The notes: generated from the letters alone by a model not told the origin. Shown: positions 6,800-14,055, counted from the stretch's first letter. The stretch is 21,651 nucleotides of DNA from Desulfuromonadaceae bacterium (GCA_028686145.1 JAQUCQ010000018.1:1-21651); one strand, 5' to 3'. Made by a program: numbers and translations.

Positions 6800-6964
6800 A
6801 TGCCGAATGTGGCAGACGATCTGGATAAGCTTCTTTCAGAGGTACGCAAGACAATCTCTGACAACAAGCAGTTTCTCGAAAAGCTTCTGGATGAGACGGT
6901 CGAAGATGACGCGGGTAACGAAGCGGAAACCATACCTATTGATGAGGAATTCGAAGAATTGTAG
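6800..6964 (+). CDS. Small acidic protein downstream of trxB
   Basis: This 54-residue frame is preceded by AGGGGA (6788-6793) at good distance. It encodes a helical N-terminal half (LDKLLSEVRKTISDNKQFLEKLLDE, heptad-like leucines) and a very acidic tail ending in DEEFEEL. It has no cysteine, signal peptide or membrane helix. It lies 10 bases after the trxB stop and before a strong terminator, so it should be cotranscribed with trxB. I do not recognise a family. A small partner or adaptor is possible, and an uncharacterised conserved microprotein is the safest label. Confidence 0.65.
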   Translation: MPNVADDLDKLLSEVRKTISDNKQFLEKLLDETVEDDAGNEAETIPIDEEFEEL

Positions 6965-6987
6965 GCAACAGCAGATGGTAACATAAC

Positions 6988-7031
6988 AAACTGAAAAGCC
7001 CCCGGAAAATTTCCCGGGGGCTTTTCAGTTT
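6988..7031. terminator. Bidirectional terminator between trxB unit and the ImcH-like gene
   Basis: An 18-bp perfect inverted repeat (6988-7005 with 7014-7031) has a GC-rich core (GCCCCCGG/CCGGGGGC) flanked by A4/T4, giving a U tract in either direction. It lies between convergent genes. Confidence 0.9.
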
Positions 7032-7039
7032 AGCGGTTG

Positions 7040-8566
7040 TCACAGAGAGTTTTCGCCGCCTCCGGCAATATCATGGCCTCCGGCGGCATGACATTCACTG
7101 CAGTTGGTTTTGTAGAGTTCATTACCAATGTCAACCGGGTGGACAAAATTAGTAACCGGTTTTCCCTTGGGTACATTTTCCTGGATCTGGCCCAGTAGTA
7201 CGTGACAGAGATTGCAATCCTTGGAGATCACCTTGCCCTCAGGAGATTTGTGCTTGCCGTCATGGCAACGGAAGCAGCCCGGAGAATAAAAGTGGCCAAT
7301 ATGGTTTGGATAGGTGCTCCATGATACTTTCATCAGAGGGAAATAGTTGCGTTTGTAAATTGCCTGTATTTCCGAAATAGCCTGCGTCAATGCCGGCCCT
7401 TTCTTGGCAACTACTTCAGGATAATTCTTGGCATAGTAGTCCTTAATGCCGACCTCGATTGCCGCAACAGCTTCTTCCGACGTTGAATAGTGCTTTTCCA
7501 ACAAATCAACCGCCACTTTCTTCAGATAGGGAATGGTGATATCGATAGTATTGGAGGCAAAATGCTGGTCCATCTCTTCACTCGGAGAATGATATATGTG
7601 AGTCGGTTTGTTATGACAATCTATGCAGTCCATCAGGCGCTTATCGGCCTTGGCTATCTCTTCTTTCGACAGCGGTTTTGCAGGATCCATATATTCCGTT
7701 ATTTTTCCGTCGGCACCTTTAACCGCAACGTATGGAATCGTAAGCCGTTTCTTGTCTCCGGCAATATACTTGACCTCCCGGCCAATATGCCAGTGAATGC
7801 CCATGGCATTAGGGGTTTTGGGAGTCCCGCCGATCTTGATCAGCATGTTGATTTCGCGAGGGGTATTTGTCTCATTGGGAGCATAGTGGTAGAAAATTTT
7901 CTGGCGTCCGGCGTAGAATTTCTCAGGCCAGTGGCACCGCTCGCAGGTAGCACGGGCGGGGCGAAGATTTTCTACTGGAGTCTGGATCGGGGTCGGCCAT
8001 GAATGGTTTACCATCACCCACAACTGACGCATGCCCGATATTTTCGCCTTGACATACCACTGAGCTCCCGGACCGACATGGCACTCAACACATTTTACCT
8101 TGGCGTGGGGAGAATTTTTCCATGCGGTGTATTCCGGCTCCATCGGCACGTGACACAGTTCACCACAGAAGGTTGTGGACTCGGAAAATTCAAAACCTTT
8201 TAATGCCGCAGTGCCGACAATCAAGACAAAAACAACAGAAGCCAGAACAAAAAATATTGTCAGCTTCAGCTTGTTCGGGTCGTTGAGGTCGAGTCGTGGC
8301 AGCGGCGGGATACCGGCTTCAGGATTCTTGCGATATTTTTTTCTCACTCGCCAGGCTCCAACCGGAATAAACAACAAACCACAGATCAACATACCCGGAA
8401 AGGCAAAGTACACAAAAATACCGATATATGGACTCTCTAAACCGGACGTAGCCTCCAAGACAAGGAACATCACAATAAGCAGAGCGGCAATAAGCGCCAG
8501 CACGGCCCCAAGTATGCTGGTCGGATTCATCAAATATCTATAAACACCCGGTTCTTTCTGCTTCAT
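7040..8566 (-). CDS. ImcH-like NapC/NirT-family inner-membrane cytochrome, seven haem motifs
   Basis: This 508-residue protein has three N-terminal membrane helices (about 17-40, 47-72 and 101-122) and a periplasmic cytochrome domain. Haem-attachment motifs start at C134, C159, C208, C314, C431, C451 and C489. The first is CGELCH, with three rather than two residues between the cysteines, and M142 follows. Three helices plus seven haems and about 510 residues match what is known of ImcH of Geobacter sulfurreducens, a quinol-oxidising protein needed for respiration of high-potential acceptors. I call it ImcH-like, since homology was judged by eye. The start at 8566 has AGGAGAG immediately upstream; a longer frame to 8641 lacks a site. 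A terminator separates it from the upstream cytochrome gene and it has its own candidate promoter, so it is probably monocistronic. Confidence 0.87.
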   Translation of the reverse strand: MKQKEPGVYRYLMNPTSILGAVLALIAALLIVMFLVLEATSGLESPYIGIFVYFAFPGMLICGLLFIPVGAWRVRKKYRKNPEAGIPPLPRLDLNDPNKLKLTIFFVLASVVFVLIVGTAALKGFEFSESTTFCGELCHVPMEPEYTAWKNSPHAKVKCVECHVGPGAQWYVKAKISGMRQLWVMVNHSWPTPIQTPVENLRPARATCERCHWPEKFYAGRQKIFYHYAPNETNTPREINMLIKIGGTPKTPNAMGIHWHIGREVKYIAGDKKRLTIPYVAVKGADGKITEYMDPAKPLSKEEIAKADKRLMDCIDCHNKPTHIYHSPSEEMDQHFASNTIDITIPYLKKVAVDLLEKHYSTSEEAVAAIEVGIKDYYAKNYPEVVAKKGPALTQAISEIQAIYKRNYFPLMKVSWSTYPNHIGHFYSPGCFRCHDGKHKSPEGKVISKDCNLCHVLLGQIQENVPKGKPVTNFVHPVDIGNELYKTNCSECHAAGGHDIAGGGENSL

Positions 8567-8613
8567 TCCGCTCTCCTGTATTGCACTAAATAAGTAAAGT
8601 ATCTTTTGTCTGA

Positions 8614-8641
8614 ATTTGAAGTTGTTGGGAGCATTTGTCAA
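8614..8641 (-). promoter_or_regulatory. Candidate promoter of the ImcH-like gene
   Basis: On the minus strand a perfect TTGACA (8641-8636) is followed after 16 bases by TCAAAT (8619-8614). The -10 box is weak, so an activator might be needed. Confidence 0.4.
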
Positions 8642-8667
8642 ATAAAAAATTATTCTTATATTGAATT

Positions 8668-8702
8668 AAAAAGGCCGCACCTGTATGAGGTGCGGCCTTT
8701 TT
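8668..8702 (-). terminator. Terminator of the CbcL-like gene
   Basis: A 15-bp perfect stem (8668-8682 with 8688-8702) has the core GGCCGCACCT and a 5-base loop, and its outer A/T runs give a U tract. It lies just downstream of the stop at 8729. Confidence 0.88.
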
Positions 8703-8728
8703 AATTTCTAACAGTTATACGGTATGGA

Positions 8729-10582
8729 CTAGTGTCCGCCGCCTCCAATGATGGCTATAATTATTAGGACCAGAAGACTGAGACCAATAAAGAGAGCGGT
8801 AAACCCGAAACCCTTGACCAGGAAGTCATAGACGACACCACTGGTTTTCTTGCAGGCAAATTGTTCGGTGATGCCCTCTTCCTCATAGCGCTTCCACTGA
8901 TCACCGCGCTCTTCAATCATTTCTTCTTTGGCAATCTGGCCATTAAAGATCACGAAATCCATCGGGAACTTCTCGGGGCGTCCGTGGGTGTTGAAGAAGT
9001 GGACCGAGAAGATAAATCCGGTAGCCAGGAGCGCTTCATCCGAATGGACAATGGTCGCCACGTTGAACGCCCATCCCGGCAGGAACATGCCGAAGAATTC
9101 AGGGAACCAGAGCATCAAGCCGGATCCACCTATGGCAAACATACCCCAGAAGACCGCAACAAAGTCAAATTTTTCCCAGTATGTCCAGCGCTCAAAGGTC
9201 GGTTTCGCTCCCTTGAAGAAGAACCATCTGACCATGTTATAAACATCCTTGATATCGCGCAGATTGAAGCAAAGTGAATCAGGGCCGAACAGGCGCTGAA
9301 GCGGATTGCCTTTGATATCTTTGCGGATGAAAAGGAAATTGATGCTCATGACAAGAGCAGAGCCGAAATAGACGAATGTGATTGCAGCACCAATTCGGTG
9401 GAGAATACCGGCATTTGCCGAGCCACCATACAGATTCATGAGTGCAATTGCCCACGTCTGCGTACTGAACTTAAGCGGCAATCCAGTCAACGAAAGCAGC
9501 AGGAAGCTGGTGATTACCAAGAGATGCAGGAAGATGTGCAGCCGGTTGAAGCGACGATACTGCTTATGTGCCTCAGGGATGATGTGGTGGCAGTATTCTC
9601 CCGATGCCAGCTTGTCTGCCTTCTCACGATTTTCAACAAAACCGCGGAACATCCAGAGCAGGGTGTGAACCCAGAATACGGCAAAAGTTGAAAGCAGCAG
9701 TCCGGTCATGGCGATAAACGTGTAGTACAGAATCGGAAAGTTCTTGCGGTCCGTCATCTCTCCATGCGCATAATACTCGGCAAAAAGCGGCGTTGCCTTT
9801 TTATGGCACTGGGCACATTGCTTAACAATATTTGCAGGATTGACGCTGGATTTTGGATCAGATTTCGGCAATACCGAGTGCGCGGTATGGCAATCAGCAC
9901 ATCCCGCCACTTTATCAGGGAACCCAAGACGGTAATTCTTACCGTGATAGCTCTCCATGTATGATTTGACTGCAACGGTAGTGACACCGTTTCGTTCCAT
10001 CATCTTCTCATCACTGTGGCACTTCAAGCAGACCTTGGTATGGAATTCCCTTCCTTTGTGGTCCGTGCCCACTTTCTGGATGGCGTGAAGGTTATGGCAG
10101 TCCTCGCAGGCCGCTGAATCCATATTGCCGGCCGCAACTGCCTTGCCGTGGATCGACTTCTGGTAGACCGCTTCCTTATCATGGCATTTAATACACGTTG
10201 CAACAGCAATGCGCTTGTCATTCTTCCACGGCTTATGGGTATGGATGTCGGTATGACAGTCCGCACAGGTAATGCCATTTTCAGCGTGTACACTTGAATA
10301 GTGCTCTGCACTCTGCTTTTTGTGGCACCGCTCGCACTGAACCTTCTGGACCTTGATCTCTTTTCGCATGTGTTTGGCGAGATCAGTAATGTCCACGTGG
10401 CAACTGGTACAGCCGTTTTTGCCATGGACGGATGCAGCAAAATCCTGAATTGAAATCTTGTTGCTGTGGCAACCAAGGCAGGTGGCAGGATCAATGGCCA
10501 TGCCCTGCTCTGCGCCCGCCGGGAAAGCAATCGCCATAAACAGGAGCGCTACAGGGATGAGACGAAACAATTTGTTCAACAT
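8729..10582 (-). CDS. CbcL-like fused multihaem c-type / cytochrome b protein
   Basis: The 617-residue protein has a signal peptide (MLNKLFRLIPVALLFMAIAF, cleavage near AGA-E). A periplasmic domain follows with nine CXXCH motifs starting at C35, C58, C83, C106, C130, C159, C185, C228 and C256. Residues 283-617 form a membrane domain with about six helices and intramembrane histidines (H353, H395, H513, H528) that could hold b haems, as in formate dehydrogenase gamma/HydC-type subunits. This nine-c-haem plus b-type layout is that of CbcL of G. sulfurreducens, which oxidises menaquinol for respiration of low-potential acceptors. The start at 10582 has GGAGG 8 bases upstream. The gene is monocistronic: a terminator lies before and after it. 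Four GTATAC-type sites lie upstream. The name rests on architecture, not on a database search. Confidence 0.87.
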   Translation of the reverse strand: MLNKLFRLIPVALLFMAIAFPAGAEQGMAIDPATCLGCHSNKISIQDFAASVHGKNGCTSCHVDITDLAKHMRKEIKVQKVQCERCHKKQSAEHYSSVHAENGITCADCHTDIHTHKPWKNDKRIAVATCIKCHDKEAVYQKSIHGKAVAAGNMDSAACEDCHNLHAIQKVGTDHKGREFHTKVCLKCHSDEKMMERNGVTTVAVKSYMESYHGKNYRLGFPDKVAGCADCHTAHSVLPKSDPKSSVNPANIVKQCAQCHKKATPLFAEYYAHGEMTDRKNFPILYYTFIAMTGLLLSTFAVFWVHTLLWMFRGFVENREKADKLASGEYCHHIIPEAHKQYRRFNRLHIFLHLLVITSFLLLSLTGLPLKFSTQTWAIALMNLYGGSANAGILHRIGAAITFVYFGSALVMSINFLFIRKDIKGNPLQRLFGPDSLCFNLRDIKDVYNMVRWFFFKGAKPTFERWTYWEKFDFVAVFWGMFAIGGSGLMLWFPEFFGMFLPGWAFNVATIVHSDEALLATGFIFSVHFFNTHGRPEKFPMDFVIFNGQIAKEEMIEERGDQWKRYEEEGITEQFACKKTSGVVYDFLVKGFGFTALFIGLSLLVLIIIAIIGGGGH

Positions 10583-10665
10583 TAATGAATCCTCCATGCG
10601 GTAGTATATGAACATGCTGAGATGTCGAAGTAGTTGAAATGAGGAGAAGAGCAGCTGTATAAAAA

Positions 10666-10746
10666 GTGTATACACCAAACGTTTTGTCTATACACTAGAG
10701 AGGTGACAAAATCAACGAATTAATTGAATATTTGTATACTGTATAC
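10666..10746. promoter_or_regulatory. Array of four GTATAC-type palindromic sites
   Basis: GTGTATACAC (10666-10675, a perfect 10-bp palindrome) recurs as GTCTATACAC (10686-10695) exactly 20 bases away. GTATAC occurs twice more at 10734-10739 and 10741-10746. On the minus strand a weak TTGATT-N17-TATAGA promoter overlaps the second site. The spacing fits a dimeric regulator binding one face of the helix. The regulator is unknown. Confidence 0.45.
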
Positions 10747-10888
10747 GCGGGCAGTGGTTATTGAGGCCTTTCTGGTCCGGTAATTTTACTCAGAAGGCAG
10801 ACTCGTTTCAGCTTTTCGTGGCGTGCTTGAAAGCTACGTTAGCAATGCCTTTATCCATAGTGGCTAACCGAAAAATCTCAAAGACTGT

Positions 10889-10920
10889 AAAAAAGGGTGG
10901 CAAACCTGTGTCTGCCACCC
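10889..10920 (-). terminator. Terminator of the 12-haem cytochrome gene
   Basis: On the minus strand GGGTGGCA pairs with TGCCACCC (8 bp, 10-base loop) and is followed by six T residues (10894-10889). Confidence 0.9.
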
Positions 10921-10964
10921 CTATATGAACCTGAACTATCAGATTGTGTAGATTATACTCCCCG

Positions 10965-11996
10965 TTAGGACTGTTTACCGTGACATTTCAGACAGTCTCC
11001 CTTGACGGAAAAGGCGGTAGTGCCGTTGTGGCAGGCACCGCATGCGTTCCCGTTTTCCATCACCTTCATCGTGAAGCGCTTGGCACTGCTATAGGGAAAT
11101 ATCTTTGTGTGGCAATCGTTGCACTTGTACATTTCGGTATGAAACGCATGACTGAAGTAGCCAACAATGGTGCCATTGCTATTTTTAAAAGTTAATGTAT
11201 TCGGCTTCATACCTTTGTGACACTTATTACAATCACCGGATGACGCAAAAGCATCGGTGCCGTTGTGACAAGTGCCGCAAGACTTGCCTTTGGCCATATC
11301 GTCCATGGTGGACTTTCCAACAACGGCTTTAAAGGGGAATGTTTTGGTGTGACAATCTTTGCAGCTGTACACACCGGTATGGAATGTGTGACTGAACGTG
11401 GCTGGTGTCACACCTTTTATGTTGAATGTGATCTCTTTGGGCTTGAGTGATTTGTGACAGCGGTCGCAATTTGCTGTTACAGTAAATGCGCGTTTTCCGT
11501 TGTGGCAGGCACCGCAGGTACGTCCTTTTTCCATTTCCGCCATCGTCACCGCTTTTTCCTTGCCGGTAATGATTTTACCATTATGACATGCTTTGCATGA
11601 CCCACCTGTTTTGGCAATATGCAGCGTATGACTGAAGAGGACTGAACCAACCGATTTCACAGGATACGAAACATTTTGCGGCTTGCCGGTATGGCACCGT
11701 GTACAGTCTTTGTCGCTGGCGACACTGAATGCCTTTACGCCACTATGACATGCACCACAGGATTTGGTTTTTTCCATTTCGGCCATCGTATAATGTTTTC
11801 TATCTCGCAAGTTGAAGATCGCATCGTGGCACATTCTGCAATTATTATTGTATTTCTTCAGGTGAAATTCGTGGCTGAACACCACGGGATCGGCGTATTT
11901 GAAGGTGAATTTGACGTTTTTGGTTTCGGCCGCACCGGCGCCTACAACTGACAGCACACAAAAGGTAAAGGCCAACAATAAAATTTTCTTCAACAT
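10965..11996 (-). CDS. Periplasmic dodecahaem cytochrome made of four triheme repeats
   Basis: The 343-residue protein has a signal peptide (residues 1-23, cleavage near GAGAA) and then only haem repeats. There are twelve CXXCH motifs, starting at C53, C80, C98, C134, C161, C177, C212, C240, C256, C292, C319 and C335. Each of four units (about 28-103, 112-182, 190-262, 268-340) has the plan V-FSH-FH, CxxCH, TM-ME-GxxCGACHNG-AF, CxxCH. This is the c(7)-type triheme repeat of Geobacter-like bacteria, in which tandem repeats form an elongated haem wire. It could accept electrons from the two inner-membrane cytochromes encoded next to it (inference). The start at 11996 is chosen because GAGGAG lies 7 bases upstream and the signal peptide begins there. 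It has its own promoter and terminator. Confidence 0.9.
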   Translation of the reverse strand: MLKKILLLAFTFCVLSVVGAGAAETKNVKFTFKYADPVVFSHEFHLKKYNNNCRMCHDAIFNLRDRKHYTMAEMEKTKSCGACHSGVKAFSVASDKDCTRCHTGKPQNVSYPVKSVGSVLFSHTLHIAKTGGSCKACHNGKIITGKEKAVTMAEMEKGRTCGACHNGKRAFTVTANCDRCHKSLKPKEITFNIKGVTPATFSHTFHTGVYSCKDCHTKTFPFKAVVGKSTMDDMAKGKSCGTCHNGTDAFASSGDCNKCHKGMKPNTLTFKNSNGTIVGYFSHAFHTEMYKCNDCHTKIFPYSSAKRFTMKVMENGNACGACHNGTTAFSVKGDCLKCHGKQS

Positions 11997-12039
11997 GGGA
12001 CCGCTCCTCTGTACAGGTGAAATGTCACTTAATCGGGTC

Positions 12040-12068
12040 ACTATACAGCCAGAGTCCACTACCGTCAA
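12040..12068 (-). promoter_or_regulatory. Strong sigma-70-type promoter of the 12-haem gene
   Basis: On the minus strand TTGACG (12068-12063), a 17-base spacer and TATAGT (12045-12040) match the consensus at 5/6 in both boxes. A small inverted repeat GTGA-N4-TCAC (12017-12028) lies in the mRNA leader just after the expected start. Confidence 0.72.
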
Positions 12069-12150
12069 TTGCAAATTGTAACTGTTTACGCTGCATTCAA
12101 CCTGGTTTTTACTCTAAAACCCAGCAGAATCTTGACTTTATCCCCTCTAT

Positions 12151-12177
12151 TTGATAGCGTTGCATAACGCTTACAAT
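12151..12177 (+). promoter_or_regulatory. Candidate promoter with internal inverted repeat, class V aminotransferase gene
   Basis: TACAAT (12172-12177) is a good -10 box; TTGATA (12151-12156) is 15 bases upstream, or TTTGAT at 16 bases. The perfect inverted repeat AGCGTT-GCAT-AACGCT (12156-12171) occupies the spacer, where a repressor would block RNA polymerase. The spacing is short. Confidence 0.4.
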
Positions 12178-12209
12178 CCACTAATTTCCAGTGTCGGAGT
12201 AAAAATTTA

Positions 12210-13283
12210 ATGCACAAAAAACTCTTTATACCCGGGCCGGTTGAGGTTCATCCCGATATTTTAAAAGCAATGGCTTCACCAATGATTGGCCATCGCATGA
12301 AAGAGTACGCCGAACTGCATGGCCGAGTTACCTCCGGATTGAAAAAACTGCTGTTCACTAACAGCAAGGTTTTTCTGGCAACGTCCAGTGCCTTCGGTGT
12401 TATGGAGGGCGCCATTCGCAATCTGGTTGGCAAACGGTGCGCCAATTTTTGCAATGGGGCTTTTTCTGACAAGTGGCACGATGTCACACTCCGCTGCGGT
12501 AAACAGGCGGATGCCATCCGTTTTGACTGGGGAACCCCAGTTTCCGCTGAAATGGTTAAAAAAACTCTTGCTACCGGTAAATATGACAGCATGACCATGA
12601 TCCACAATGAGACCTCCACCGGAGTAATGTCGCCTCTACCGGAGATCGCCGATGTTATGCGCCAATTCCCCGATGTCATGTTTATTGTCGATACGGTTTC
12701 ATCAATGAGCGCCCTCAAGATCCCGGTTGACGAACTCGGAATTGACAGCTGTATCTTCGGGGTACAGAAGGCATTTGCTCTTCCCCCCGGCCTAGCGGTA
12801 TTTACTGCCAGCGAGAAAGCACTTCAGCGAGCAGCCGGTATGGAAGGCCGCGGATATTATTTTGATTTTATTGAGTTCGCTGCCAACGACGCAAAGAATA
12901 ATACACCATCGACCCCCTGTATTTCTTTAATCTATGCGCTTGATTGCCAACTGCAGCGCATGTTTGCGGAAGGGCTCGAAAATCGCTGGGCCCGCCACGC
13001 TAATCTTGCCGATTTCGTGCGCGGTTGGTTGACGGATCGTGGTTTTGAATCTTTTCCTGCTGCAGCGTACCGCTCACAGACGCTGACCTGCAGCCGAAAC
13101 AGCCGCGGCATTGATCTGGCCAACCTGAAAAAGAATTTGGGAGAAGCCGGATTTGCTTTTGACGATGGATACGGTAAAATTAAAGGTGAAACGTTCCGTA
13201 TTGCCCACATGGGTGATATGACTCGTAATGATCTAGAGGGGCTTTTTAGTGCAATAACTACGATTTTGCCGGACTTGGCATAA
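12210..13283 (+). CDS. Class V aminotransferase (serine-pyruvate / alanine-glyoxylate type)
   Basis: The 357-residue fold-type I PLP enzyme begins KKLFIPGPVEVHPDIL, the family's typical opening. SSAFGVMEGAIRNL supplies PLP contacts, HNETSTGVMSPL starts at 132, DTVSSMSALKI at 161, and the Schiff-base lysine is K187 in GVQKAFALPPGLA. Relatives act as serine-pyruvate, alanine-glyoxylate or phosphoserine-type transaminases, so the exact amino donor is uncertain. CGGAGT precedes the ATG by about 9 bases. A zinc-ribbon microprotein follows 41 bases downstream before a terminator, probably on the same mRNA. A role in serine or glycine metabolism is likely. Confidence 0.87.
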   Translation: MHKKLFIPGPVEVHPDILKAMASPMIGHRMKEYAELHGRVTSGLKKLLFTNSKVFLATSSAFGVMEGAIRNLVGKRCANFCNGAFSDKWHDVTLRCGKQADAIRFDWGTPVSAEMVKKTLATGKYDSMTMIHNETSTGVMSPLPEIADVMRQFPDVMFIVDTVSSMSALKIPVDELGIDSCIFGVQKAFALPPGLAVFTASEKALQRAAGMEGRGYYFDFIEFAANDAKNNTPSTPCISLIYALDCQLQRMFAEGLENRWARHANLADFVRGWLTDRGFESFPAAAYRSQTLTCSRNSRGIDLANLKKNLGEAGFAFDDGYGKIKGETFRIAHMGDMTRNDLEGLFSAITTILPDLA

Positions 13284-13324
13284 ACTTGATTTAAAAAATG
13301 AGAATATAAACTGGAGGTAGCACC

Positions 13325-13501
13325 ATGAAGTGCCCGAACTGCGGCAGTCGGACGGAAGTTGATATCGATATGCACTCAAACGGTTATTCGGCCGAACATT
13401 CACCGGTCAAAGAGTGTGGAGCATGCGGCCTGATCTGGCGCGTAGAAATAAAAGCCGGCGAAACGGTAATCGATATTATAAAGGCAGCAGATAAAAAGTA
13501 A
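13325..13501 (+). CDS. Zinc-ribbon microprotein
   Basis: This 58-residue protein is preceded by GGAGGT (13313-13318). It has CPNCG near the N terminus and CGACG near residue 32, a classical four-cysteine zinc ribbon, between short beta-rich segments. A basic/acidic helical tail (IDIIKAADKK) ends it. It follows the aminotransferase by 41 bases and precedes a strong terminator. The function is unknown; zinc ribbons of this size bind nucleic acid or protein. Confidence 0.75.
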   Translation: MKCPNCGSRTEVDIDMHSNGYSAEHSPVKECGACGLIWRVEIKAGETVIDIIKAADKK

Positions 13502-13517
13502 TCGCTAGGTGCAACGG

Positions 13518-13550
13518 CGGGGCGGGCATGACAACCCGCCCCGATTTTTT
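13518..13550 (+). terminator. Terminator after the zinc-ribbon gene
   Basis: CGGGGCGGG (13518-13526) pairs with CCCGCCCCG (13535-13543) across an 8-base loop, followed by A and a run of T. Confidence 0.9.
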
Positions 13551-13708
13551 TATTCTTTCTCAAATACATCTTTGCCGGCCCCGCAAAGTGGGCAGCACCA
13601 GTCATCGGGCAGTGCTTCAAATGATGTCCCTGGCTCAATCCCGCGATCCGGGTCACCAACAGCGGGGTCATAAACATACTGGCAGATTGTACAGATCCAA
13701 CGTTCCAT
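13550..13708 (-). CDS. Rubredoxin
   Basis: This 52-residue cytoplasmic one-iron electron carrier has iron ligands C6 and C9 (CTIC) and C39 and C42 (CPLC). The middle has the family's typical YVYDPAVGDPDRGIEPGTSFEALPDDWCCPLCGAGK. Two small departures from the usual sequence are Q10 where most have glycine, and C38 where valine is usual. AAGGAG is 9 bases before the ATG at 13708; an upstream frame extends further but is not translated from any evident site. It lies 25 bases after the ferredoxin gene and is probably cotranscribed. Together the pair may reduce oxygen- or peroxide-detoxifying enzymes (inference). Confidence 0.92.
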   Translation of the reverse strand: MERWICTICQYVYDPAVGDPDRGIEPGTSFEALPDDWCCPLCGAGKDVFEKE

Positions 13709-13733
13709 AATGTATCGCTCCTTGTATTCGGAT

Positions 13734-13919
13734 TTACGCCCAGCTGATACACTGGACGGGACAACCGTCAATCGCACTCTGAATCTCAGCTTCGGAAGCC
13801 CCTGCAGGATCAAAACATTCAGATTTCCCCGAGCTGTCAAACCTGAAAACGGTCGGACAGGTTGAAATGCACAGGCCACAACTGATGCAGCTTTCTTTTT
13901 CAACAACTGCTATTTTCAT
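13734..13919 (-). CDS. [4Fe-4S] ferredoxin
   Basis: The 61-residue protein has C11-x2-C14-x2-C17-x3-C21P at the N terminus and C53P near the C terminus, the pattern of one-cluster ferredoxins with C11, C14, C17 and C53 as ligands. The extra C21 and C35 could form a disulfide, as in Desulfovibrio one-cluster ferredoxins. CGGAGA precedes the ATG. It is the first gene of a two-gene unit with rubredoxin, driven by a near-consensus promoter. Confidence 0.9.
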   Translation of the reverse strand: MKIAVVEKESCISCGLCISTCPTVFRFDSSGKSECFDPAGASEAEIQSAIDGCPVQCISWA

Positions 13920-13958
13920 CTTTCTATCTCCGTATTGGTTGCTTTATGTTGCCGTGCG

Positions 13959-13986
13959 AGTGTAGCATGTACGCTACGGATGTCAA
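13959..13986 (-). promoter_or_regulatory. Promoter and possible operator of the ferredoxin-rubredoxin unit
   Basis: On the minus strand a perfect TTGACA (13986-13981), a 16-base spacer and TACACT (13964-13959) form a sigma-70-type promoter. The inverted repeat GTAGC-N6-GCTAC (13962-13977) covers most of the spacer and part of the -10 box, suitable for a repressor. Confidence 0.6.
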
Positions 13987-14055
13987 TAACAGCGAATTGT
14001 TTCTTATTTACCCGGTTACGGCACTTTCCGGAATAGCGTACTGCGAGAGAGACCT

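Larger units (their letters stand above)
10583..10964. other. 382-bp gap upstream of the CbcL-like gene
   Basis: From the gene outward it holds the leader (10583-10660), four GTATAC-like sites (10666-10746), about 140 bases with no recognisable feature apart from a weak GTTAGC...GCTAAC inverted repeat (10838-10868), and the terminator of the next cytochrome gene (10889-10920). I found no riboswitch consensus or credible reading frame. Confidence 0.7.

Noticed and set aside
10808..10858. Sixteen-codon minus-strand frame (ATG at 10858) upstream of the CbcL-like gene.
   Set aside because: It has no ribosome binding site and no distinctive composition; chance occurrence is likely.
10747..10888. 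Possible GEMM (cyclic dinucleotide) riboswitch upstream of the CbcL-like gene.
   Set aside because: Such riboswitches are common before Geobacter cytochrome genes, so I read the minus strand for the GGCAAACC / GGGACGCAAAGCC-type core. It is absent, and no other riboswitch consensus fits.
13550..13906. A 118-residue minus-strand frame containing rubredoxin at its end.
   Set aside because: Its first half overlaps the ferredoxin gene in another frame and shows no domain; rubredoxin itself has a good ribosome binding site at 13708.
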